NCBI GenBank assembly: GCA_008501575.1
Contig: QQUO01000094.1
Coordinates: 1 to 7,877 of the forward strand
Direction of reading: 5' to 3'
DNA length: 7,877 bases
Source: Pseudomonadota bacterium
GTDB taxonomy: Bacteria > Pseudomonadota > Gammaproteobacteria > Xanthomonadales > Marinicellaceae
Shown: one piece after another, positions 1 to 6,467 of the stretch
How the letters are laid out: every line of letters starts with the position of its first letter
Position numbering within the stretch: the first letter of the stretch is position 1
Translations under genes and position numbers: made by a program
Notes under the pieces: generated by a model
What the model saw: only the letters and a program-made list of their open reading frames with translations
Databases searched by the model: none
What the model was told of the DNA's origin: nothing

Positions 1-326
1 TGCTTGGCCACCAAAGTCACTTCTGAAATCAATTTTTTTTGCGACAGTTCCTGTTGCAATGCTTGCCGTTGCTGCTCACCGACATTGGGTTTTAAAAATA
101 CCGCCACACTACCCTGGTTTTGCCATTGCTGTTGAATGCCGTCAAAATTTTGCCACAAAGTCCACATTAAAAGCGGCAAATAAAAACAAATGGCCAGGGT
201 AATCACTGTAAATAAACTGCTGTAAGGTGTGTGCATCGGCATCCGCCAACCACCGACAAGGGCTCGGCCATGGCCACGATACCACCGTTTTAATGCATTG
301 GGTTGATTGGCGATAGGCTGGTTCAT
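1..326 (-). CDS. ftsX: Cell division protein FtsX, N-terminal part (cut by the left window edge)
   Basis: FtsX is the membrane half of the FtsEX complex at the division septum. In gammaproteobacteria FtsEX does not export a solute; it uses ATP hydrolysis to switch on peptidoglycan hydrolases through a periplasmic activator such as EnvC. The window holds 108 codons. They encode a short basic cytoplasmic tail (about residues 1-35), a first transmembrane helix (about 36-57, core LFTVITLAICFYLPLLM), and the start of the periplasmic domain with SVAVFLKPN at about 73-81, which resembles the region after helix 1 in FtsX proteins. The remaining helices lie beyond the left edge. The ATG at 324-326 overlaps the ftsE stop as ATGA, the usual ftsE-ftsX arrangement, and this fixes the start. 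Identification rests on the preceding ftsE, the overlap and the topology, because this part of FtsX is poorly conserved. A run of eight A's occurs on the coding strand near residues 96-98. Confidence 0.82.
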   Translation of the reverse strand, partial: MNQPIANQPNALKRWYRGHGRALVGGWRMPMHTPYSSLFTVITLAICFYLPLLMWTLWQNFDGIQQQWQNQGSVAVFLKPNVGEQQRQALQQELSQKKLISEVTLVAK

Positions 327-991
327 GTTGGTCGATAGTCATCAATCAGGCGTCCCGAATCCAGTACCAACACCCGTTTACGCAAACGTTTAATCAAAAT
401 TAAATCATGGGATGCGATGATTACGGTGGTGCCGCCGGCATTGATGCGCATAAATAAATCCATTAATTCCAAGGATAAGTCCGGGTCTAAATTACCGGTG
501 GGTTCATCCGCCAGTAAAATTGCCGGTTTAGAAATAATGGCGCGGGCAATGCCGACCCGTTGTTGTTGGCCGCTGGACAGTTGGCTGGGATAAAACCGGG
601 TTTTTTCGGCCAAACCCACTTGCCCCAAGATAACTCGGGCCTGTTTTCGACTGTCTTTAACGGTGTAACCACGCAACCACATGGACATGGCCACATTGTC
701 TAAAATGGTGCGATTCTCCAATAACCGATGATCTTGAAAAATCATCCCCAAATCTCGGCGATACTGGGGTAGTTGGGTATCTGACAATTGTCGTAAATTA
801 TAACCATTCACCTCAGCTTGGCCATAGGAAATGGTTACGATGCGCATAATCAATTTTAATATTGACGTTTTACCGGCCCCCGAATGACCGGTTAAAAACA
901 GCATTTCTCCGCCATCCACATCAAAACTGACATCGGCCAGCGCTTTGTTGTGTTTACCGTAGGATTTGCTGACACGGTTAAAGCTAATCAT
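323..991 (-). CDS. ftsE: Cell division ATP-binding protein FtsE
   Basis: FtsE is the cytoplasmic ABC ATPase that pairs with FtsX. Its 222 residues match the family's usual length. Visible motifs in order are: Walker A GHSGAGKT (35-42), preceded by the FtsE-typical GEMLFLT; Q-loop in GMIFQDHRLL (Q86); ABC signature LSSGQQQR (138-145); Walker B ILLADE followed by PTGNLD (158-169); and the H-loop in ASHD (H195). The combination of GEM.FLTGHSGAGK, IFQDH.LL and RVGIARA points to FtsE rather than LolD, MacB or another short ABC ATPase. The signature has serine where LSGG-type motifs have the second glycine. The start ATG (989-991) lies 3 nt after the gspF stop, and I see no clear Shine-Dalgarno sequence, so translation is probably coupled to gspF. 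The usual upstream neighbour in gammaproteobacteria is ftsY; here it is gspF, which is unusual. Confidence 0.93.
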   Translation of the reverse strand: MISFNRVSKSYGKHNKALADVSFDVDGGEMLFLTGHSGAGKTSILKLIMRIVTISYGQAEVNGYNLRQLSDTQLPQYRRDLGMIFQDHRLLENRTILDNVAMSMWLRGYTVKDSRKQARVILGQVGLAEKTRFYPSQLSSGQQQRVGIARAIISKPAILLADEPTGNLDPDLSLELMDLFMRINAGGTTVIIASHDLILIKRLRKRVLVLDSGRLIDDYRPT

Positions 992-994
992 GGC

Positions 995-2209
995 TTAATT
1001 AAGTAAGGTGTTGATTTGGAAAATGGGTAATAACATGGCCAACACAATAAATAAAACCATCAAACCCACAAACAAAATGGCCAAGGGCTGAATGGCATTG
1101 GTCAAAGTGGTGAGTTTACTTTCCACATCCCGTTCTTGCACCATGGCAATGCGATTTAGCATATCACTTAAGCGCCCGCTTTGCTCACCCGAATGAACCA
1201 ATTTCACCGTGAGTGAGGGAAACTCCCCCACAGATCGCATGGCACCGGCCACTGAGGACCCTTCTCTTACGGCAGATGCCACCTGTTGACAAGCACGTTT
1301 CATGACTTCATTGCGCACCACTTGTGAAGCCAGTGACAGGGCAGACACAATCGGTACCGCACTGTGGGTCAATATCCCTAAAGTGCGGGTAAATCGGGCA
1401 CTTTGTGCGGTTCGTGACAAGGATCCAAACACGGGGAGTTTAAGGACGAAGCCATGCCAGCGCAGCTTAAACTCAGGTTTTTGTAAGGCTGTTATAAAGG
1501 CCAATATTAATAACGCCAGAATTAATAGTAACAGCCAGCCATAGTGGCTTAAAAAATGACTCATGGCAATCAACACTCGGGTCATCAAAGGTAGGACGAC
1601 ATTGGCTGATGCAAACACATCAATTACTTTGGGCACAATATAGACCATTAAACCGGCCACCACCGCAATCGCGGTAACAATCAGAATCATGGGATATACC
1701 AAGGCCGATAAGGATTTTTTGCCCAGGGTTTCCCGGGTTTCTAAATAATCTGCCAACTGCAGTAACACTTCAGCCAGTTGCCCCGCTTGTTCACCGGCTT
1801 CGACACTGGTGGCCACCAGTTCATCAAAAGCCTTGGGGAACAAACGCATGGCATATGCCAGGGACTGACCTTCCATAACTTTGGCATGCAGGGTCGATAA
1901 TATGCGTTCGGTGTTCCGGTGGTCGCTTTGTTCTTGTAAAGTCAACAAGGCATCATCAATGGGCAAGCCCGCTTCCACCAAGGTTGCCAGTTGCCGGATG
2001 ATTAAAGGTAACTCATTCTTTTTAAAACGTATCCGAAAACGCCGTTGGTCACCACCGGCAATGGGTCGTTCAATTACCTGTTGTATTTCAATCGGTGTGA
2101 GTTTTTGTGCGCGTAATAATTGTCTGGCTTGTTTGGCGTTATCGGCTTGGATAATACCCTTTTTAGTGCGACCCGTGCCATCTAAGGATATGTATTCAAA
2201 TGCCTCCAT
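995..2209 (-). CDS. gspF: Type II secretion inner-membrane platform protein GspF
   Basis: GspF is the polytopic inner-membrane protein at the centre of the T2SS assembly platform; it contacts the GspE ATPase and GspL. The 404 residues match the usual length. An N-terminal segment FEYISLDGTGRTKKG (4-18) is typical of the family. Two T2SSF repeats follow, at about 67-192 and 270-392. Each carries the family pattern: LATLVEAGLPIDDAL with VEAGEQAGQL in the first, and LGILTHSAVPIVSAL with VHSGEQSGRL in the second. Membrane helices are visible at about 171-195, 222-241 and 376-398. The ATG (2207-2209) is 2 nt downstream of the gspE stop. The protein ends with a membrane helix plus a short tail, as expected. 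PilC and MshG belong to the same superfamily, but the gspC-D-E context settles the assignment. The next gene is ftsE, not gspG. Confidence 0.95.
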   Translation of the reverse strand: MEAFEYISLDGTGRTKKGIIQADNAKQARQLLRAQKLTPIEIQQVIERPIAGGDQRRFRIRFKKNELPLIIRQLATLVEAGLPIDDALLTLQEQSDHRNTERILSTLHAKVMEGQSLAYAMRLFPKAFDELVATSVEAGEQAGQLAEVLLQLADYLETRETLGKKSLSALVYPMILIVTAIAVVAGLMVYIVPKVIDVFASANVVLPLMTRVLIAMSHFLSHYGWLLLLILALLILAFITALQKPEFKLRWHGFVLKLPVFGSLSRTAQSARFTRTLGILTHSAVPIVSALSLASQVVRNEVMKRACQQVASAVREGSSVAGAMRSVGEFPSLTVKLVHSGEQSGRLSDMLNRIAMVQERDVESKLTTLTNAIQPLAILFVGLMVLFIVLAMLLPIFQINTLLN

Positions 2210-2211
2210 GG

Positions 2212-3687
2212 TTAGTCACTTAAGACCCGCATAATTTCATCTGCCGAGGTGATGCCTGCCAATAATTTTTCACGTGCATCTACCGCCATTGGCGCAAAAT
2301 ATTGATGGGCTTCGGCCGCCAATTCACTTTCATTGTTCTGCTGATGGATTAACTGTTTTAGGCCTTCAGTCATGGTAATTATTTCATAAATTCCGATTCG
2401 GCCACTGTAAGCCTGTTGTACCGGCAATTGGTCATCGGCTTGATAAATAAACGAAACATCTGCCGGTAAACCCAAAGCTTCACGACTTTGCCGGGTGAGT
2501 CTCTGTTGGATACGATGTTGCGGGTTGAGTCGCCTGACCAACCGCTGTGCAATCATGGCTTTCACTGAAGAAGCCAATAAAAAAGGTGGCACACCCATAT
2601 CAATCAAACGCGTCACCGCACCAATGGCGGTGTTGGTGTGCAAGGTGGAAAACACCAAATGACCGGTTAAACTGGCCTGAATGGCAATTTCGGCAGTTTC
2701 TAAATCACGAATCTCACCAATCATAATAACATCGGGATCCTGTCTTAAAATGGCCCGTAAACCGCGGGCAAAACTCATGTCAATCCGGTTATTGACTTGG
2801 GTTTGACTGATACCGTCTAAATGGTATTCAATGGGGTCTTCGATGGTCATGATGTTGCGCGAGCGCTCGTTCAAAGCCTCTAACGCGGCATATAAAGTGG
2901 TGGTTTTTCCCGAGCCGGTGGGACCGGTGACCAAAACAATACCATGGGGTAACTGCAACAATTGCTGCATTTGTGCCAAATGGGTGTCGTTCATGCCCAG
3001 TTGTTTCAAGGACAATTGACCGGTTTGTTTGTCCAATAATCGCATCACGATGCGTTCCCCAAAGGCACCGGGAATGGTGGACACCCGGACATCAATGGGA
3101 TGACCGGCAATTTTCAATGAAATGCGGCCATCTTGAGGCAGGCGCTTTTCGGCAATCTCCAATTTCGACATAATTTTAATGCGAGAGGCAATTAAACCGG
3201 CCAAGGCCCGATCCGGTGTCAGCACTTCTTGTAATACACCATCGACTCGATAACGGATGGACAGTTGTTGCTCACCGGGTTCCACATGAATATCTGATGC
3301 CCCCATTTTCACGGCATCAGCCAATAAGGCATTAATCAGACGAATAATGGGCGCGTCATCTTTGCTTTCTAATAAATCTTCGGGCTCAGCCAGCACTTCA
3401 GCCACTTGCGCCAGTTCTGATTCACTGCTGTCCAAATCCGCCACCACATCTTCGGTCATGGACTGTTGGTGGTGGTAAATTTTTTGAATCGCTTTGCGGT
3501 ATTCCGCTTCGCTCAAAAATTTAAGTTTGACCGGCTGGTCTGACAGCCTTTGTAATTCGGCAATGGCGGCCGGGTTGGCTTTTTCAGACACCGCCAATGT
3601 TAAAACACCGGCGTCATCCTGTTGCCAGATGGTGGCACCACGATTTTTTGCAAAACGATAACTGGGTAATTCAATCGACATCATCAT
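2212..3687 (-). CDS. gspE: Type II secretion ATPase GspE, lacking the tetracysteine motif
   Basis: GspE is the cytoplasmic hexameric ATPase that powers pseudopilus assembly. Its 491 residues are close to the usual length of about 500. The N-terminal N1E-like region (1-75) includes LPSYRFAKNRGA. An acidic linker follows (about 79-112). The N2E domain has MGASDIHVEP (128-137) and RYRVDGVL (145-152). The ATPase core has Walker A GPTGSGKT (255-262), Asp box MTIEDPIEY (280-288), Walker B with DPDVIMIGEIRD (317-328), and His box LTGHLVFSTLHT (340-351). The region that normally holds the zinc-binding CxxC...CxxC motif is present in outline, from RRLNPQHR (385-392) to YSGRIGIYE (427-435). The four expected cysteine positions read N388, H391, D419 and P422, and the whole protein has no cysteine. 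Three ATG codons in tandem (3679-3687) leave the exact start open by up to two residues. The first lies 5 nt after the gspD stop. PilB and MshE are relatives, but the neighbours favour GspE. Confidence 0.95.
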   Translation of the reverse strand: MMMSIELPSYRFAKNRGATIWQQDDAGVLTLAVSEKANPAAIAELQRLSDQPVKLKFLSEAEYRKAIQKIYHHQQSMTEDVVADLDSSESELAQVAEVLAEPEDLLESKDDAPIIRLINALLADAVKMGASDIHVEPGEQQLSIRYRVDGVLQEVLTPDRALAGLIASRIKIMSKLEIAEKRLPQDGRISLKIAGHPIDVRVSTIPGAFGERIVMRLLDKQTGQLSLKQLGMNDTHLAQMQQLLQLPHGIVLVTGPTGSGKTTTLYAALEALNERSRNIMTIEDPIEYHLDGISQTQVNNRIDMSFARGLRAILRQDPDVIMIGEIRDLETAEIAIQASLTGHLVFSTLHTNTAIGAVTRLIDMGVPPFLLASSVKAMIAQRLVRRLNPQHRIQQRLTRQSREALGLPADVSFIYQADDQLPVQQAYSGRIGIYEIITMTEGLKQLIHQQNNESELAAEAHQYFAPMAVDAREKLLAGITSADEIMRVLSD

Positions 3688-3692
3688 TGCAA

Positions 3693-5594
3693 TTATTTGG
3701 GACCATCACTGTTGTGATCCTTTAAAGGTGGTAACTCCGGTTCACCACGACGGAATGTTTCCGGTTTGATTTCCTGTAGCTGTTGCTTGCGGATGTCTTC
3801 ATAGCGCTGCCGACTGATGGCTTCCTGGTGGGCATCGGTGTGCATAATCTGGGGATGAATAAAGATCATCAAATTGCGTTTTACCCGGGTGCGTTTTTTG
3901 GTTCTAAATAAGTTTCGAATTAAGGGAATATCACCCAATAAAGGCACCTTTTTAATACTCTCTTGCACCGAGTCATCAATTAAGCCGCCCAACACTAAAA
4001 TAGAATTATCGGGAATCATCACCGAGGTTTTTAAGGTGCGTTTTTTGGTGACAATATCGACCGCTGTGGTGGCATTGGGGTCAATGCTGGATATTTCCTG
4101 GGCAATATCCACCACGATTTGTCCACCTTCATTAATGTGCGGTGTCACGGTTAACGATAAACCGACATCTTCACGCTGAATGGTGGTAAAAGGATTGGGC
4201 GACCCTGTGCTGTCAGCATTACCGGTGGCCGAATACTGTCCGGTGACAAAGGGCACTTCTTGACCCACAGACAAGGACGCTTCTTGATGATTTAATGTCA
4301 CCACCGAGGGTGTTGATAGAATGTTGTTATTACCATTGGTGCTGATGGCGCGTAATAAACCGCCAAATTTAAATTGATTTTCCCCGTCATTGCCAATGCC
4401 GAAATTTAAGTAACCTAAATTTAAACCTCCTGATAACAAACTACCAAACACATCCAAAGGATCATCAGCATTTAAATTGGGTAGCTGACTGCCGGTGAAA
4501 GAACCACCGACCAGACCATCATCGCCGTCACCGGCAATCGGTGCATACCAATCAACCCCCAATTCTTTGGAATTGTCCACCGAAACTTCGGCGATAATGG
4601 CTTCCACCAACACCTGCTGACGGCGAATATCGAGTTTACTGATGGCTTCTTGAACATTTCGATAGACCGCCGGTGGGGCTTTAATAACCAGAGAATTGGT
4701 TTCATTATGAGCCTGAATACTGATGTTATTATTACTGTCTTCACTTTGCTGACTGTTGGCCAGTGTTTCTAAAATCGGCACCAGGGTTTCAGCCGAAGCA
4801 TATTTCAGGTAAACCACCTGAGCTTGGGTGTTGGTGGTTAATGGTTGATCCAATTCGTTGACAATCGATAGAATTTTGTTTTTCAAGGCCGGATTGGCAC
4901 TAATCACCACCGTGTTGGTGCGGTTATCGGCCACTATTTTAGTCTGTGGTCCTAAATTATTTCCGGTATCCAGTAATTGGCTTAAGGTGTCGGCCACATC
5001 CTGGGCATTGGCATATTGTAAGGCGATTAATTCAATGGCACTATCCGATTGCAAATCGATACCATCAATCAATTCTTGCATTTTATCCAAGTGACTGCGC
5101 TTATCAGACACAATCAACATATTGCCATCGGCATTGGCGATAACTTTTGATTTCGGGTTAATTGATTTAATCACCTGCATAACATCGTCCACAGCCATGT
5201 GTTCAACACGAAAAATGCGGGTCATCATGTCATCGGGATGGCCATCACCTTTTGCATACATGGGATTACTTTTACCCACCGGTATGATTTTAATCACATT
5301 GCCTTGTTCTTCGGTGGTAAAGCCATTCACACTTAATACCGATAAAAACAGATCATAGACCTCATCTTCCGGGATGGGTTGGCTGGAAATAACGGTTATT
5401 TTGCCCTGCACTTCCGGATCCACAACAAAATTCTTACCCGTCATATCACTGATGGTCTCAACCAATAACCGAATATCCGTGTCTTGTAAGTTCAGGGTAT
5501 GGCTTTGTTTTTGCTCGGTTTGTTGTGCCATGGATGCATTGAAACTGAATATGGCAGCCATGATTAGCACTAAAATTGCGGTTGATTTTGTCAT
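3693..5594 (-). CDS. gspD: Type II secretion outer-membrane secretin GspD
   Basis: GspD forms the outer-membrane channel of the T2SS. The 633 residues are a normal length. A Sec signal peptide is visible at 1-23: a lysine near the N-terminus, a hydrophobic core, and likely cleavage after SMA before QQ. The N0 domain (about 31-106) contains LLVETISDMTGKNFVVDPEV. Small repeated N1-N3 domains follow at about 125-325, with the recurring features ANADGNMLIVSD, ADNRTNTVVISA and AHNETNSLVIKA. The secretin domain (about 328-583) includes QVLVEAIIAEV, ILSTPSVVTLNHQEA, SVGQEVPFVTG at the gate, and VPLLGDIPLIRNLF with RNLMIFIHPQI near the C-terminal end. A hydrophilic C-terminal tail (about 586-633) is the usual place for pilotin contact, though I see no defined pilotin-binding motif. 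The start ATG overlaps the gspC stop as ATGA (5591-5594), and the signal peptide begins there, so the start is well supported. Confidence 0.96.
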   Translation of the reverse strand: MTKSTAILVLIMAAIFSFNASMAQQTEQKQSHTLNLQDTDIRLLVETISDMTGKNFVVDPEVQGKITVISSQPIPEDEVYDLFLSVLSVNGFTTEEQGNVIKIIPVGKSNPMYAKGDGHPDDMMTRIFRVEHMAVDDVMQVIKSINPKSKVIANADGNMLIVSDKRSHLDKMQELIDGIDLQSDSAIELIALQYANAQDVADTLSQLLDTGNNLGPQTKIVADNRTNTVVISANPALKNKILSIVNELDQPLTTNTQAQVVYLKYASAETLVPILETLANSQQSEDSNNNISIQAHNETNSLVIKAPPAVYRNVQEAISKLDIRRQQVLVEAIIAEVSVDNSKELGVDWYAPIAGDGDDGLVGGSFTGSQLPNLNADDPLDVFGSLLSGGLNLGYLNFGIGNDGENQFKFGGLLRAISTNGNNNILSTPSVVTLNHQEASLSVGQEVPFVTGQYSATGNADSTGSPNPFTTIQREDVGLSLTVTPHINEGGQIVVDIAQEISSIDPNATTAVDIVTKKRTLKTSVMIPDNSILVLGGLIDDSVQESIKKVPLLGDIPLIRNLFRTKKRTRVKRNLMIFIHPQIMHTDAHQEAISRQRYEDIRKQQLQEIKPETFRRGEPELPPLKDHNSDGPK

Positions 5595-6457
5595 TGTTGA
5601 AACTCAGATAAATTGAGGTTAAGGCTGATTTCTCGACCATTGCGGTTAACGGTCACAGTGGCGCGCTCCCCTTGTTCAAGTTGTTGTTTAATGGTGAATA
5701 GGTTATTGCTGGCGATGGCCACACCATTGACAGCGATAATGCGATCATTACTCTGTAATCCTTGACGCATTAAGGCATCATTGGCACTTAATGCCGATAC
5801 TTTTAAGCCGGCAATTTGCCCGCCATTGTCTCTAACCACACTGACGTGGCCGGCTAATCTGGCGATTTTATTGGCATCAAATTTAGTTTGATTTAGGGCC
5901 TCTTGCCAGTTCTCTGCACCGGATGTAAACGGTTGATTATATTCCGTGTCAGGCACTTGAGATTGGGGCTGATTTGATTGGCTGGTGCCTGTTCGATTAG
6001 ATTGTAATCGATTTTTGGATAATGTCAGCTTTTCCTGTCGGCCGTTACGCGACAGCAACACATAATCTGGATAAACAGCACTTAATTTAGCGACATTGAA
6101 GACCTGATCCCCCACCTGGAACATTTTTTCATCACCGCCGGGTTGTCGGATATATGCATGGCCACGTTGCTGAGTATTACTGGCAAAAGTACCGGTGATG
6201 ATTAAATCCAATCCGGTTTCTCCTGCCAAAGCGGCATTCAATGGGGTTTCTGTGGTATTCGATGAACCAAATAAATGGTAAGTGGAAACAGCTGGCCGAG
6301 TGTTAACCTGGGGCACTAAGGTGGGTGGTGCTGTTGCTGATTCAATGGTGGTGCCACGGTGCTTGGGAAATAATAAAAATTGTCCCCACAACACCACCGT
6401 CAACAGCAACAGTACCCAAGTTGATAATGTAATTACTTGTTTTTTAGATATACTCAA
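5591..6457 (-). CDS. gspC: Type II secretion connector protein GspC with PDZ domain (TTG start)
   Basis: GspC links the inner-membrane platform to the secretin; its HR domain binds the GspD N0 domain. The 288 residues are typical. A short basic N-terminus is followed by one transmembrane helix (about 9-30, core VITLSTWVLLLLTVVLWGQF). The HR domain (about 57-148) starts with the family motif YHLFG (60-64) and contains LIITGTFAS and FQVGDQV. A Q/N/S/T-rich linker (about 150-180) leads to a C-terminal PDZ domain (about 200-284) with GLKVSAL and NDRIIAVNGVAI. The reading frame has a TGA at 6464-6466. The only codons between that stop and residue 1 are GCC and AGA, so TTG at 6455-6457 is the one usable start that keeps the membrane helix. 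It lies 9 nt after the acyl-CoA dehydrogenase stop. The last bases overlap gspD. Confidence is high for the product and moderate for the exact start. Confidence 0.93.
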   Translation of the reverse strand: MSISKKQVITLSTWVLLLLTVVLWGQFLLFPKHRGTTIESATAPPTLVPQVNTRPAVSTYHLFGSSNTTETPLNAALAGETGLDLIITGTFASNTQQRGHAYIRQPGGDEKMFQVGDQVFNVAKLSAVYPDYVLLSRNGRQEKLTLSKNRLQSNRTGTSQSNQPQSQVPDTEYNQPFTSGAENWQEALNQTKFDANKIARLAGHVSVVRDNGGQIAGLKVSALSANDALMRQGLQSNDRIIAVNGVAIASNNLFTIKQQLEQGERATVTVNRNGREISLNLNLSEFQQ

Positions 6458-6467
6458 TCTGGCTCAT
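6444..6467 (-). other. Seven-codon out-of-frame mini-ORF across the gspC start
   Basis: An ATG at 6465-6467 shares bases with the TAA stop of the acyl-CoA dehydrogenase (TAATG, 6465-6469). It opens a frame reading MSQIEYI before TAA at 6444-6446. It is not in frame with gspC and runs across the gspC TTG start at 6455-6457. A terminating ribosome could restart here and stop 11 nt beyond the TTG. It may be a coupling or attenuating mini-cistron, or chance. Only the sequence arrangement is observed; any function is inference. Confidence 0.3.

Noticed and set aside
142..345. Minus-strand 67-residue frame overlapping the ftsE end and ftsX start
   Set aside because: It is out of frame with both genes. 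The ftsX frame from 326 gives a basic tail, a membrane helix and a periplasmic segment at the expected place.
323..991. LolD- or MacB-type ABC ATPase instead of FtsE
   Set aside because: GEMLFLTGHSGAGK, GMIFQDHRLL and QQRVGIARA follow the FtsE pattern, and the ATGA overlap with a gene of FtsX-like topology supports FtsE.
994..1003. Perfect palindrome CTTAATTAAG at the gspF stop, as a possible terminator or operator
   Set aside because: It is only ten AT-rich bases with no loop and no T-run, and it encodes the last gspF codons and stop. ftsE starts right after it.
1302..1544. Plus-strand open frame inside gspF, and similar ones at 1881-2234, 3874-4179, 5122-5358, 5374-5616, 6520-6753 and 7419-7676
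   Set aside because: All lie antisense to well-conserved genes, and their translations show no recognisable domain. They are shadows of the minus-strand coding sequence.
995..5594. Type IV pilus (PilQ/PilB/PilC) or MSHA genes instead of T2SS
   Set aside because: GspC with HR and PDZ domains directly upstream, the GspD N0-N3 layout and the gspC-D-E-F order are specific to T2SS.
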